From the NCBI RefSeq assembly GCF_002080455.1, contig NZ_CP020555.1, positions 4,146,001 to 4,210,000 on the forward strand: a stretch of DNA of 64,000 bases, in the 5' to 3' direction. The DNA comes from Streptomyces sp. Sge12. GTDB lineage: Bacteria; Actinomycetota; Actinomycetes; Streptomycetales; Streptomycetaceae. The notes beneath the pieces were generated by a model. It searched no databases and had not been told where the DNA came from. It saw only the letters and a list, made by a program, of their open reading frames with translations. The position numbers and the translations under genes are program-made. Positions 34,455-44,775 of this stretch are shown piece by piece (positions within the stretch are counted from its first letter, which is position 1; each line of letters opens with the position of its first letter).

Positions 34455-35512
34455 TGGATTTCCACCCCACCGAGGAACAGACCGCCGCGGCCGGCCTCGC
34501 CGCCCGGATCTTCTCCGATCTCGCCACCCACGAACGCCTCGCCGAAGCGGGCACCGGCAGCGACGCCGAACTCTGGAAGGCCCTCACCGCCGCCGGACTG
34601 ATCGCCGCGGTCGAGGAGACCGGCCTGCTCGGGCTGGTCCTGCTGCTGGAGGAACAGGGCCGTACCACGGCGCAGGTCCCGTACGCCGCCACCTGCGTGT
34701 ACGGGATCCTCCCCGTGGCCGCCCACGGCAGCCCCGAGCAGCGCGCCCGCCTGCTGCCCGCCCTCGGCACGGGCGACGCGGTGGCCACCGGAGCCTTCCC
34801 GGCGCGCGGCCGGATCACCGCCGAGGGCGGCCGCCTCACCGGGACCGCCCCCGCGGTGCCCTGGTTGCGCGACGCCACGCACGTACTGGTCCCGGACGCG
34901 AACCGGTCGCTGTGGCTCGTACGGACCGATGCGCCCGGCGTGCGGACCTCCCCGGTGGAGACCACCGCCCCCTGGTCGGCGGGCCGGCTGACCCTGACGG
35001 GAGCCGAGGCCGAACGCCTCGGCCGCGACGGCGCGTACGAGGACACGCTCGCCGCAGCCCGCACCGCCTTCGCAGGACTCCAGGCGGGCGTCTGCGCGGG
35101 CTCCCTCGCCCGGGCGGTCGAATACACCTCCACCCGTGAGCAGTTCGGCAGGCCGCTCTCCACCAACCAGGGCGTCATGCTGCGCGCGGCCGACGCGTAC
35201 ATGGACACCGAGGCGATCCGGGTCACCGCGTACGAGGCGGCCTGGCGCATCGACCAGGGCCTTCCGGCACAGGAGCACGTGCTGACGGCCGCCTGGTGGG
35301 CCTCGGAGGCGGGCAAGCGGGTCGTGCACGCGGGCCAGCACCTGCACGGCGGTATGGGCGCCGACCTGGACCACCCCGTCCACCGCCACTTCCTGTGGGG
35401 CCGCCAACTGGACGCCTACCTGGGCTGCGGCAGCGAACTGCTGGCCGAGCTGGGGGCCTCGATCGCCGAGTCCGGCGCATCCGCTTCGACAGCCGAGGGA
35501 GAGCAGGCATGA
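34454..35512 (+). CDS. Acyl-CoA dehydrogenase, short type (FadE28-like)
   Basis: A 352-residue acyl-CoA dehydrogenase homologue. The N-terminal half is shorter and less conserved than the other FadE, while the C-terminal helical domain keeps YTSTREQFGRPLSTNQGV and QHLHGGMGADLDHPVHRHF. In the igr system the FadE28 partner is the shorter subunit of a heterotetramer with shared FAD sites. The ATG overlaps the previous stop by one base and the next start by four. Confidence 0.88.
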   Translation: MDFHPTEEQTAAAGLAARIFSDLATHERLAEAGTGSDAELWKALTAAGLIAAVEETGLLGLVLLLEEQGRTTAQVPYAATCVYGILPVAAHGSPEQRARLLPALGTGDAVATGAFPARGRITAEGGRLTGTAPAVPWLRDATHVLVPDANRSLWLVRTDAPGVRTSPVETTAPWSAGRLTLTGAEAERLGRDGAYEDTLAAARTAFAGLQAGVCAGSLARAVEYTSTREQFGRPLSTNQGVMLRAADAYMDTEAIRVTAYEAAWRIDQGLPAQEHVLTAAWWASEAGKRVVHAGQHLHGGMGADLDHPVHRHFLWGRQLDAYLGCGSELLAELGASIAESGASASTAEGEQA

Positions 35513-35892
35513 ACGTCGGCGACACGCTGCCGCCCCTGGAGATTCCGGTCACCCGCACCCTGATCGTCGCGGGCGCGATCGCCTCCCGCGACTACCAGGA
35601 CGTGCACCACGACGCGGCGCTCGCGCAGGAGAAGGGCTCCCCGGACATCTTCATGAACATCCTGACCACGAACGGCCTGGTCGGCCGGTACGTGACCGAC
35701 CGGCTCGGGCCGCGCGCCGTCCTGCGCAAGGTGGCCATCCGGCTCGGCGCCCCCAACTATCCGGGCGACACGATGACCCTCACGGGCACCGTCACCGCCG
35801 TGTCGGGGACCACCGTCGAGATCCGGGTCGTCGGCGCCAACGGCATCGGTCACCACGTGTCCGGAACGGTCACCGCGGAGGTGGCGGCATGA
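35509..35892 (+). CDS. MaoC-like hydratase (ChsH1-like)
   Basis: A 127-residue single hotdog-fold protein. The hydratase signature is visible in SRDYQDVHHDAALAQEKG, containing the Asp and His of the hydratase-2 motif, followed by PDIFMNILTTNGLVGRYVTD. It would form an enoyl-CoA hydratase heterodimer with the MaoC/DUF35 protein. ATGA overlaps are present at both ends. Confidence 0.88.
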   Translation: MNVGDTLPPLEIPVTRTLIVAGAIASRDYQDVHHDAALAQEKGSPDIFMNILTTNGLVGRYVTDRLGPRAVLRKVAIRLGAPNYPGDTMTLTGTVTAVSGTTVEIRVVGANGIGHHVSGTVTAEVAA

Positions 35893-37055
35893 GTGTCCGC
35901 ACCCGCGACGAGCTCGGCGGCCGCGCCGCCATCGTCGGCATCGGAGCGACCGAGTTCTCCAAGGACTCCGGCCGCAGCGAACTCAAACTCGCCGTCGAGG
36001 CCGTGCACGCCGCCCTCGACGACGCAGGGCTCACCCCCGCCGACGTCGACGGCATGGTCACCTTCACGATGGACACCAGCCCCGAGATCACCGTCGCCCA
36101 GGCGGCGGGCATCGGCGACCTGTCCTTCTTCTCCCGCATCCACTACGGCGGCGGTGCGGCCTGCGCCACCGTCCAGCAGGCCGCCCTCGCCGTCGCCACC
36201 GGGGTCGCGGAGGTGGTGGTCTGCTACCGCGCCTTCAACGAGCGTTCCGGGCGCCGCTTCGGGTCCGGGGTCCAGCAGCGGGAGCCCTCGGCGGAGGGGG
36301 CGGCCCTCGGCTGGTCGCTGCCCTGGGGGCTGCTGACCCCCGCCTCCTGGGTGGCCATGACCGCCCAGCGCTACCTGCACACCTACAACCTCACCCCGGA
36401 GGCCTTCGGGCACGTTGCCGTCGCCGACCGCCGACACGCCGCCAACAACCCCGCCGCCTACTTCCACGGCAAGCCCATCACCCTCGCCGACCACGCCGCC
36501 TCGCGCTGGATCGTGGAGCCGCTGCGGCTGCTGGACTGCTGCCAGGAGACCGACGGTGGCCAGGCGGTCGTCGTCACCACGACCGAGCGCGCCCGGGACC
36601 TGCGGCACGCGCCGGCCGTGATCACCGCGGCCGCACAGGGGGCCGGACGACGGCAGGAGGGCATGACCTCCTTCTACCGCGACGACCTCACCGGGCTGCC
36701 GGAGATGGACGTCGTCGCCCGCCAGCTGTGGCGGACGAGCGGGTTGCGGCCGTCGGACATCGACGTCGGCATCCTCTACGACCACTTCACCCCCTTCGTG
36801 CTGATGCAGCTGGAGGAGTTCGGCTTCTGCGCGCCGGGCGAGGCCGCGGACTTCGTGGCCGCCGACGCCCTGCCGCTGAACACGCACGGGGGCCAGCTCG
36901 GAGAGGCGTACCTGCACGGCATGAACGGCATTGCCGAGGCCGTCCGCCAGCTCCGCGGGACCTCGGTCAACCAGGTGGCGGGCGCGGCGCACGCGCTCGT
37001 CACGGCCGGTACCGGGGTCCCGACCTCCGGGCTGATCCTCGGCGCCGACGGCTGA
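35889..37055 (+). CDS. Thiolase-like lipid-transfer protein (Ltp2-like retro-aldolase)
   Basis: A 388-residue thiolase-fold protein. ILYDHFTPFVLMQLEEFGF and NTHGGQLGEAYLHGMNG are characteristic of Ltp2 and SCP-x-like proteins. Ltp2 cleaves 17-hydroxy-3-oxo-pregnene-carboxyl-CoA to release propionyl-CoA in steroid catabolism. The order FadE, ChsH2, FadE, ChsH1, Ltp2 resembles the mycobacterial igr operon. Substrate is inferred from this context. It is the last gene of the five and ends before a terminator. Confidence 0.9.
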   Translation: MSVRTRDELGGRAAIVGIGATEFSKDSGRSELKLAVEAVHAALDDAGLTPADVDGMVTFTMDTSPEITVAQAAGIGDLSFFSRIHYGGGAACATVQQAALAVATGVAEVVVCYRAFNERSGRRFGSGVQQREPSAEGAALGWSLPWGLLTPASWVAMTAQRYLHTYNLTPEAFGHVAVADRRHAANNPAAYFHGKPITLADHAASRWIVEPLRLLDCCQETDGGQAVVVTTTERARDLRHAPAVITAAAQGAGRRQEGMTSFYRDDLTGLPEMDVVARQLWRTSGLRPSDIDVGILYDHFTPFVLMQLEEFGFCAPGEAADFVAADALPLNTHGGQLGEAYLHGMNGIAEAVRQLRGTSVNQVAGAAHALVTAGTGVPTSGLILGADG

Positions 37056-37073
37056 GATCCACGACGTGCGGCA

Positions 37074-37103
37074 CCCCACCCCCTCCACCTTCAGGGGGTG
37101 GGG
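37074..37103 (+). terminator. Terminator of the igr-like operon
   Basis: CCCCACCCCCT at 37074-37084 pairs perfectly with 37093-37103 around an 8-base loop, 18 bases after the Ltp2-like gene. Confidence 0.85.
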
Positions 37104-37190
37104 ACGGCCCTACTCCTACAACCTGAGGTGGATCCACCATCGGCACCTGCGGCCGATCCCATGGCGGGCGGGCGCTCCTAGCGTGGAGAC

Positions 37191-37724
37191 ATGACCACGC
37201 CAGTGTGCACGCTCGCCTCGAACCCGACGCCGTACCCGTCGTTCTCGGCGTACGTCCGGACCCGCGGCACGGTCCTGATGCGCACTGCGCGCTCCCTCAC
37301 CGCCAACCCGTGCGATGCGGAGGACCTGCTCCAGACGGCCCTCGCGAAGACGTACGTGGCCTGGGACCGGATCGAGGACCACCGGGCCCTGGACGGCTAC
37401 GTCCGGCGGACCCTGGTGAACACCCGTACCTCCCAGTGGCGCAAGCGCAGGGTGGACGAGTTCGTCTGCGACGAGCTCCCGGAGACCGAGGCGGCCCCGA
37501 CCCCCGACCCCGCCGAGGCGCAGGCGCTGCGCGACGCGATGTGGCGCGCCGTGACCCGGCTGCCCGACCGCCAGCGGGCCATGGTCGTCCTGCGGTACTA
37601 CGAGGACCTCAGCGAGGTACAGACCGCGGAGCTGCTGGGCGTCTCCGTCGGCACGGTCAAGAGCGCGGTCTCCCGTGCGCTGGGCAAACTCCGAGAGGAC
37701 CCCGAGCTCACGCCGGTCCGGTGA
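37191..37724 (+). CDS. SigE-family (ECF) RNA polymerase sigma factor
   Basis: A 177-residue ECF sigma factor. Region 2 has FSAYVRTRGTVLMRTARSLTANPCDAEDLLQ; region 4 has LPDRQRAMVVLRYYEDLSEVQTAELLGVSVGTVKSAVSRAL. No anti-sigma gene follows: the next features are two parS sites and an acyl-CoA ligase. GGTGGATCCACC at 37126-37137 is a palindrome in its upstream region and could be a regulatory site. Control mechanism and target genes unknown. Confidence 0.92.
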   Translation: MTTPVCTLASNPTPYPSFSAYVRTRGTVLMRTARSLTANPCDAEDLLQTALAKTYVAWDRIEDHRALDGYVRRTLVNTRTSQWRKRRVDEFVCDELPETEAAPTPDPAEAQALRDAMWRAVTRLPDRQRAMVVLRYYEDLSEVQTAELLGVSVGTVKSAVSRALGKLREDPELTPVR

Positions 37725-37734
37725 GATGGAGGAC

Positions 37735-37748
37735 GTTTCACGTGAAAC
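37735..37748. promoter_or_regulatory. parS: parS, ParB-binding site (copy 5)
   Basis: Exact GTTTCACGTGAAAC, intergenic, 11 bases after the ECF sigma gene. Confidence 0.94.
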
Positions 37749-37766
37749 GTGAGGACGGCAGGGGAT

Positions 37767-37780
37767 GTTTCACGTGAAAC
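37767..37780. promoter_or_regulatory. parS: parS, ParB-binding site (copy 6)
   Basis: Exact GTTTCACGTGAAAC, 32 bases (start to start) from copy 5, about three helical turns, so both may be filled on one DNA face. Confidence 0.94.
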
Positions 37781-37886
37781 ACGCCCTGCTTTCTACTCCC
37801 GGGTAGTGACATGCCGACCGGTACGTGCGCAGAATCGGCAGCATCCGTAGCCGCCGCAGCGCCGCAGCGCTCACCGGGAGGACGCT

Positions 37887-39536
<1,650 letters not shown>

Positions 39537-39566
39537 GGGCGCCGGGGCCGGGCCGTTCCCGCCGGC

Positions 39567-40142
39567 CTAGCCCCGGGTGAGCCATGGCCGCAGCAGCCTG
39601 CTGACCGCGGGCATGGCCAGGTAGGTCATCAAGGTGCTGAACACGACGGCGAAGGCGGCCGTCCGCAGTACGAAGTGCAGATCCACCAGGTACGGCCCGA
39701 GCACCGCGTTGCCGATCAGCGAGATCGGGAAGATGGCCAGCCCCGAGCTGATCGCCATCTTCCACCGCGGCGGCGCGGGCCGGGTCGTACCCGGCTTCGC
39801 GAACCAGGTCTCCATGCCGTGCAGTTCCCGGCGGGCTATCTCGGTGTGGTGGTGGCCGAGGCAGTTGGAGAACCACTGCGCCCGCTCCGGGGAGTCCTGC
39901 CAGCGCTGGAACGCGGCCTGATTGCGGAAGCGGTGGACCAGGAACCACGGTCCGCCGTCCGCCGCCGGGCGGAAGAGCCCGTAGCCGAGATGGTCCGGGA
40001 AGCCCGCGGCCGTCTCCAGGATCCCGTGCGCCCAGGCCTCGAAGGTCTCCTCGTGCCCGGGCTCCACCTGCCGCGCGATGAGCAGGTTCACCTCCCCGTT
40101 GTCGGCGGGGACGGTGTGCTCGCTCGTGTTGGTGATGGCCAT
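39567..40142 (-). CDS. Antibiotic-biosynthesis-monooxygenase-like protein with C-terminal membrane segments
   Basis: A 191-residue protein. The N-terminal ABM ferredoxin-like domain (about residues 15-115) includes VNLLIARQVEPGHEETFEAWAHGIL and FQRWQDSPERAQW. Two hydrophobic segments (about 130-150 and 160-180) follow, ending in WLTRG. The combination suggests a membrane-tethered version of the fold. ABM proteins act on quinone-like or haem-like ligands, but a substrate cannot be named. It converges with fadD, with only 30 bases between them. Confidence 0.8.
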   Translation of the reverse strand: MAITNTSEHTVPADNGEVNLLIARQVEPGHEETFEAWAHGILETAAGFPDHLGYGLFRPAADGGPWFLVHRFRNQAAFQRWQDSPERAQWFSNCLGHHHTEIARRELHGMETWFAKPGTTRPAPPRWKMAISSGLAIFPISLIGNAVLGPYLVDLHFVLRTAAFAVVFSTLMTYLAMPAVSRLLRPWLTRG

Positions 40143-40155
40143 CGGCCCAGGATTA

Positions 40156-43100
40156 CTAGTTCGTGCCGATCTTGGCCAGCAGGTCCACGATGCGGCCCTG
40201 GACGTCCGCGGTGGTGGCACGCTCCGCGAGGAAGAGGACGCTCTCGCCGGAGGCGAGCCGCGGCAGTTCGGCCGGGTCGATGCCGGTCGTCGTGTAGACG
40301 ACCAGGGGCGTGCGGTTCAGCTGCCCGTTGGCGCGCAGCCAGTCCACGATCCCGGCCCGCCGGCGGCGCACCTGCATCAGGTCCATGACCACCAGGTTGG
40401 GCCGCATCCGCGTCGCCAGTTCCACGGCGTCGGTGTCGGCGCCCGCCCGGGCGACCTGCATGCCGCGCCGCTCCAGGGCGGCAGTCAGCGCGGTCGCGAT
40501 CTCCTCGTGCTCCTCGATCAGCAGGACCCGGGAGGGATGCTGCTCGCTGTCGCGCGGGGCCAGCGCCTTGAGGAGTACGGCCGGATCGGCGCCGTACGCC
40601 GCTTCGCGCGTGGCGTGCCCCAGCCCGGCCGTGACCAGTACGGGCACCTCAGCGGCCACGGCAGCCTGGCGCAGGGACTGCAGGGCGGTCCGGGTGATCG
40701 GACCGGTCAGCGGGTCGACGAACAGCGCGGCGGGGAACGCGGCGATCTGCGCGTCCACCTCCTCGCGGGAGTGCACGATCACCGGCCGGTAGCCGCGGTC
40801 GCTGAGCGCCTGCTGGGTCTGTACATCGGGCGCGGGCCACACCAGCAGCCGGCGCGGGTTGTCCAGGGGCTCCGGCGGCAGCTCGTCGTCCACGGGCCGC
40901 GGTGCGGGCCGGTTGACCACCTCGACGGCGCCGCCAGGGCCGTCCAGCGGCTCGGGACCCTCGTCGGCGCCCGCCTCGGGCGCTCCTATCGCAAAGGCCC
41001 GGCCCTGCGGGGCGGGCTCGGCCAGCCGGCGACGGCGCCCGGACCCGGAAGCCGCACCGGGCGCGGAGGCCGGGCCGGAGCCGCCCGGGTCCACGGAAAT
41101 GCCCTGGCCGAGGGTGCCGAGGGCGCGCACGCTGATCGGCTGCGCGGTCTGGCCCTCTGCGGGGGCATCCTGCGGACGGCGCGCACCGGGGACCGCGACC
41201 GAGCCGGAGGCATCGTCGTCCTCGGGAGCCGTACGGGCCGCCGGTACGGGCCAGGCCGGGGCGCCGGCCAGCGCGCGGCGCCGACCGGTGGGGTTCTCGG
41301 CGGACTCGGCGGACTGGACAGCGGAGGCTTCGGGCTCGCCGGCGGGGGCGCCCAGCACGCGGCGGCCGCGCCGCCCGGCGGGAGCCTCGGAGTCGGAGTC
41401 GGCCCCGACGGGAGCAGGAGCGGGGGCCGGGGTCGGGCCGGCGGGCAGTGCGAAGCCGCCCTCGGGGGCGATGGGCCGCGCGGGAGCGGGCGTCGGCCCG
41501 AGCCCGGTCGCGGGGACCGGACCGCCGGGCTGCGCAGGACCGGCCGCACCGAGCGCGCGGCGGCGTCCGGCGGGATGCTCGGTCACCGGGACCGGAGGCA
41601 CCGCGGGTACGGGCGGGAGCGCGGGCATGGCCGTGCCCTGCGGGGGCACGGGCCGCCCCGGTCCACCCGGGCCGTCGGCGCCGTCACTGCCGTCACCGGC
41701 CCGGCCGCGGCGGCGTCCGGTGCCGAGCCCCGCGGGGTTCACCGGGGACTGCGCGAGCTCGGGTCCCGCCTCGGGAGCCTCGCCGGCCTCGCCCGCCCGG
41801 CGCCGCCCGGAAGGCAGCGCCAGTGCGCCACCCCCCTGTGCCGCCTGCGCGGCGCCGGGGCCTGGGGCCTCGTCGTCCAGGAAGGCGTCCACACCGCGCC
41901 GGCCGCGCCGACCGCCGGAAACCTTGCCGGGAGCGGCGCCCCCGGCGGAGCCCGCGCCGTCCGTGGTCGGACCCGTCGGAGGCTCCTCCGCCGGCTCCGG
42001 CAGGGTCACCGTCCCGGCACCCGAGCCGAGCGGGAGCTCCAGCACGTACGCCCCGCCGGGCGCGCCCGGAACCTCCACCGTCTGCAGCACGCCGCCGTGC
42101 GCGGCCACGATCCCCCGCACGATGGGCTCGTGGACCGGGTTCCCGCCCTCGTACGGCCCGCGCACCTCGATCCGTACGACATCGCCGCGCTGCGCGGCCG
42201 CCACCACGATCGTCGAATCGCTGTAGCCACTGCCCTGACGGGTCTTGCCGGTGGCGTCCACGCCGGCGACGTCCGCGACCAGGTGGGCGAGCGCGGTCGC
42301 GATCCGGTCCGCGTCCACCTCGGCCTCGATGGTCGGCGCGTGGACGGCGAACTGCGCGCGCCCCGGGCCGATCAGCTCGACGGCGCCGTCGACACCCGCC
42401 GCGACGACGGTGTTGATCAGGACTTTCTTCTTCGAGAGCCGGTCACGGCCGGAGTCCAGGCGCTGGTAGCCGAGGACGTTGTCCACCAGGGTGGTCATCC
42501 GCGAGTATCCGGCGGCCAGGTGGTGCAGCAGCTGGTTGGCCTCGGGCCACAACTGTCCGGCGTCGTCGGCGGCCAGCGTCGCCAGCTCACCGCGCAGCTC
42601 GTCCAGCGGCCCCCGCAGGGAGTCGCCGAGGACGGCCATCAGCTGCGCGTGCCGGGCGGCCAGGGCGTCGTAGGGGCGCCGGTCGGTGAAGGTCATGACC
42701 GCGCCGACGAGCTGCTCCCCGTCCCGCACGGGCGAGGTGGTCAGGTCGACGGCGACCGGCTGCCCGGCCTTGTTCCACAGCACCTGCCCGCGGACGCGGT
42801 GCTTGCGTCCGCTGCGCAGGGTGTCGGCGAGCGGGGACTCCTCGAAGGGGAAGGGGGAGCCGTCGGCGCGGGAGTGCTGGACGAGGCCGTGCAGTTCGCG
42901 GTTGCCGAGGTCGGTGGCACGGTAGCCGAGGATCTGGGCGGCGGCCGGGTTGACCAGCACCACCCGTCCGTCGGTGTCGGTGCCCACGACGCCCTCGGCG
43001 GCGGCGCGCAGGATCATCTCGGTCTGCCGCTGCGAGCGGGCCAGCTCGGCCTCGGTGTCCACGGTCTGCGAGAGGTCCCGGACCACGAGCATCAGCAGCT

Positions 43101-43467
43101 CGTCACCGGTGTACGAGGGCTGCGGCTCGCGGTAGGCGTCGCGTCCGTCGAGATGGGCGCTGGTGACCTCGACGGGGAACTCGGAGCCGTCGGTGCGGCG
43201 CGCGATCATGCGCTTGGGCTTGGCGCGGCCGCCCTCGTCCTCGCCGGGCCGGCGCATGGAGCCGGGGATCAGCTTGGAGTCGAACTCGGGCAGGAGGTCG
43301 AGCACGCCGCGGCCGACGAGCCCGGTGCCCGGGCTCTCCATGACCTCGAGAGCGATCGAATTGGCGTTGACGACCGTGCCGTTGGCGTTGACGAGCAACA
43401 GCGCGTCCGGAAGAGCGTCGAGTATTGCTGCGAGGCGAGCAGCGCCTCGGGATGGCCTGCTGCTCAC
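40156..43467 (-). CDS. Large PAS sensor with degenerate histidine kinase and receiver domains
   Basis: A 1103-residue protein; GTG 43467 follows GGGAGGA. PAS domains span about residues 10-125 and 145-260. The dimerisation region reads VLGDSLRGPLDELRG where SHELRTPL is expected, so the phospho-His is missing; the ATPase N-box and glycine boxes are also poor. A Pro/Ala/Gly-rich linker (about 480-870) contains seven GRRR/GRRG motifs. A pseudo-receiver and a receiver with Asp in LVVMDLMQ, but without the usual Lys, end the protein. It probably signals without kinase activity. Confidence 0.82.
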   Translation of the reverse strand: MSSRPSRGAARLAAILDALPDALLLVNANGTVVNANSIALEVMESPGTGLVGRGVLDLLPEFDSKLIPGSMRRPGEDEGGRAKPKRMIARRTDGSEFPVEVTSAHLDGRDAYREPQPSYTGDELLMLVVRDLSQTVDTEAELARSQRQTEMILRAAAEGVVGTDTDGRVVLVNPAAAQILGYRATDLGNRELHGLVQHSRADGSPFPFEESPLADTLRSGRKHRVRGQVLWNKAGQPVAVDLTTSPVRDGEQLVGAVMTFTDRRPYDALAARHAQLMAVLGDSLRGPLDELRGELATLAADDAGQLWPEANQLLHHLAAGYSRMTTLVDNVLGYQRLDSGRDRLSKKKVLINTVVAAGVDGAVELIGPGRAQFAVHAPTIEAEVDADRIATALAHLVADVAGVDATGKTRQGSGYSDSTIVVAAAQRGDVVRIEVRGPYEGGNPVHEPIVRGIVAAHGGVLQTVEVPGAPGGAYVLELPLGSGAGTVTLPEPAEEPPTGPTTDGAGSAGGAAPGKVSGGRRGRRGVDAFLDDEAPGPGAAQAAQGGGALALPSGRRRAGEAGEAPEAGPELAQSPVNPAGLGTGRRRGRAGDGSDGADGPGGPGRPVPPQGTAMPALPPVPAVPPVPVTEHPAGRRRALGAAGPAQPGGPVPATGLGPTPAPARPIAPEGGFALPAGPTPAPAPAPVGADSDSEAPAGRRGRRVLGAPAGEPEASAVQSAESAENPTGRRRALAGAPAWPVPAARTAPEDDDASGSVAVPGARRPQDAPAEGQTAQPISVRALGTLGQGISVDPGGSGPASAPGAASGSGRRRRLAEPAPQGRAFAIGAPEAGADEGPEPLDGPGGAVEVVNRPAPRPVDDELPPEPLDNPRRLLVWPAPDVQTQQALSDRGYRPVIVHSREEVDAQIAAFPAALFVDPLTGPITRTALQSLRQAAVAAEVPVLVTAGLGHATREAAYGADPAVLLKALAPRDSEQHPSRVLLIEEHEEIATALTAALERRGMQVARAGADTDAVELATRMRPNLVVMDLMQVRRRRAGIVDWLRANGQLNRTPLVVYTTTGIDPAELPRLASGESVLFLAERATTADVQGRIVDLLAKIGTN

Positions 43468-43586
43468 GACGAGCTTCCTCCCTGACCACAACTACCGGCA
43501 AGTCACGGGAGGAGTCTAAGGCCACAGGCCCGCGGTGGGGTGGCCGATGTGCGGCGGATACCGCCCATCCTGCGCATCCTCCCAGG

Positions 43587-44012
43587 TCAGGAACGCCCAC
43601 TCGGAAGCAGAGGTTCCAACTCGTTCCAGCGGCTGATTTCGCATCCGTTGGTCCGACGGAAGGTGGCGTCCACCTTGTGGCCGTGCCAGGTTCCGGTGAT
43701 CCGGGCGGTCGCGGGGCCCCCGTGCTGCATGGTGCAGATCTGTCGCTTGGAGACGGGGGCGAAGGGGTCCTTCCCCTGCCCGGCGAGCTGGTCCAGCCGG
43801 GCGCAGGCGCCCTCCGCCTGGGGGTGGTCGCCGCCGACGGGGTCGCATTCGAGCCGGTACTCCCGGTCCAAGTGACGGTTCCCGGTGTCGGCCATGGCGA
43901 TGGTGAGGCGGTCGGGTGTCGCCAGCAGCCGGCCCAGCGGCAGCGGGGGCAGCGGCCCGGCCGCCGCGGCGGCCAGGGCGGAGGTGACGGCGAAGGCGGC
44001 GAGACGCAGCAT
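43587..44012 (-). CDS. SSI-family subtilisin inhibitor-like secreted protein
   Basis: A 141-residue protein with a signal peptide (FAVTSALAAAAAGPLPP). Conserved SSI features: LECDPVGGDHPQAEGACARL, QICTMQHGGPATARITGTW and RTNGCEISRW, giving four Cys for two disulfides. The reactive loop reads C-T-M-Q where SSI has C-P-M-V, so Met would be the P1 residue. These inhibitors act on extracellular serine proteases. Mature length (about 115 residues) fits the family. Confidence 0.85.
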   Translation of the reverse strand: MLRLAAFAVTSALAAAAAGPLPPLPLGRLLATPDRLTIAMADTGNRHLDREYRLECDPVGGDHPQAEGACARLDQLAGQGKDPFAPVSKRQICTMQHGGPATARITGTWHGHKVDATFRRTNGCEISRWNELEPLLPSGRS

Positions 44013-44199
44013 GGGGCACTCCAGGTCGTCCGTACGTCGTACGCCTGCTCAACGACGAGGGGCCCGCCGACGTTGCGTGGCACGGCCGCTTTAAGGCTTT
44101 GCCCTCCGCCCGTCCCGCCTAGTACCGTGGGAGCGGATTGGTGAGGGGCCCTGCGCCTGTGTCATCATCTGCACGCACCTTCGTACGCGAGGGTGTGCT

Positions 44200-44290
44200 G
44201 GAGGCGTCGCCTAGTCCGGTCTATGGCGCCGCACTGCTAATGCGGTTTGGGTCTTACCACCCATCGAGGGTTCAAATCCCTCCGCCTCCG
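44200..44290 (+). tRNA. tRNA-Ser (anticodon GCT)
   Basis: Acceptor stem GGAGGCG with CGCCTCC, a long variable arm, and anticodon GCT at 44236-44238 in stem CCGCA/TGCGG. CCA is not encoded. Decodes AGC and AGU. Confidence 0.96.
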
Positions 44291-44298
44291 CACCTCAT

Positions 44299-44330
44299 CG
44301 AAGCCCCGGTCCTGACGGACCGGGGCTTCG
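44299..44330 (+). terminator. Terminator after tRNA-Ser(GCT)
   Basis: CGAAGCCCCGGTCC (44299-44312) pairs perfectly with 44317-44330 around the loop TGAC. Confidence 0.87.
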
Positions 44331-44508
44331 ATGCGTTCCGGGGCAATCCGGTCGGCCGCACCCTCCGCGCGAGCCCATCCGGACGATCTTCATCCGGCCC
44401 GTTTCCGCAGGTCAGCAGTGGTTTGGCTAATGGATTTCGCGTCCCGGCGAGGTCCATGTATTGTTGTTCTCGCAAGGCCAACGGGGCGCAAAACCCCGAG
44501 AAGCCCAA

Positions 44509-44581
44509 GCACTCGTAGCTTAACGGATAGAGCATCTGACTACGGATCAGAAGGTTGCAGGTTCGAATCCTGCCGAGTGCA
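44509..44581 (+). tRNA. tRNA-Arg (anticodon ACG)
   Basis: 73 bases. Acceptor GCACTCG with CGAGTGC, anticodon ACG at 44542-44544, T-loop GTTCGAATCC. CCA is not encoded. The A34 of this tRNA is the usual substrate for the adenosine deaminase TadA, encoded at 62333-62812, allowing CGU, CGC and CGA decoding. Confidence 0.96.
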
Positions 44582-44589
44582 CAGCAGGA

Positions 44590-44621
44590 CGAAGGCCCCG
44601 GACGAAAGTCCGGGGCCTTCG
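44590..44621 (+). terminator. Terminator after tRNA-Arg
   Basis: Perfect 14-bp stem 44590-44603 with 44608-44621 closed by a GAAA tetraloop (GNRA). Confidence 0.87.
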
Positions 44622-44775
44622 TCGTATGCCCCGATGCTCCCGTCTCCTCCTTGATGGGGACGGGGTCCCCCGGAGGATGTCAGGGGTGGGATGGCTCTGG
44701 CGGGGGACGCGGACCATACGCCGGCCTCGGTACGGTTTCCGAAGATCGTTCGAAGTCGGAAATCGGGGGCATTCA

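Noticed and set aside
40078..43485. Long open reading frame (over 1100 codons) on the + strand opposite the PAS sensor gene
   Set aside because: High-GC third-position bias opens the antisense frame. The translation is Arg/Gly-rich with no domain, and the opposite strand shows clear PAS and receiver domains and a ribosome site.
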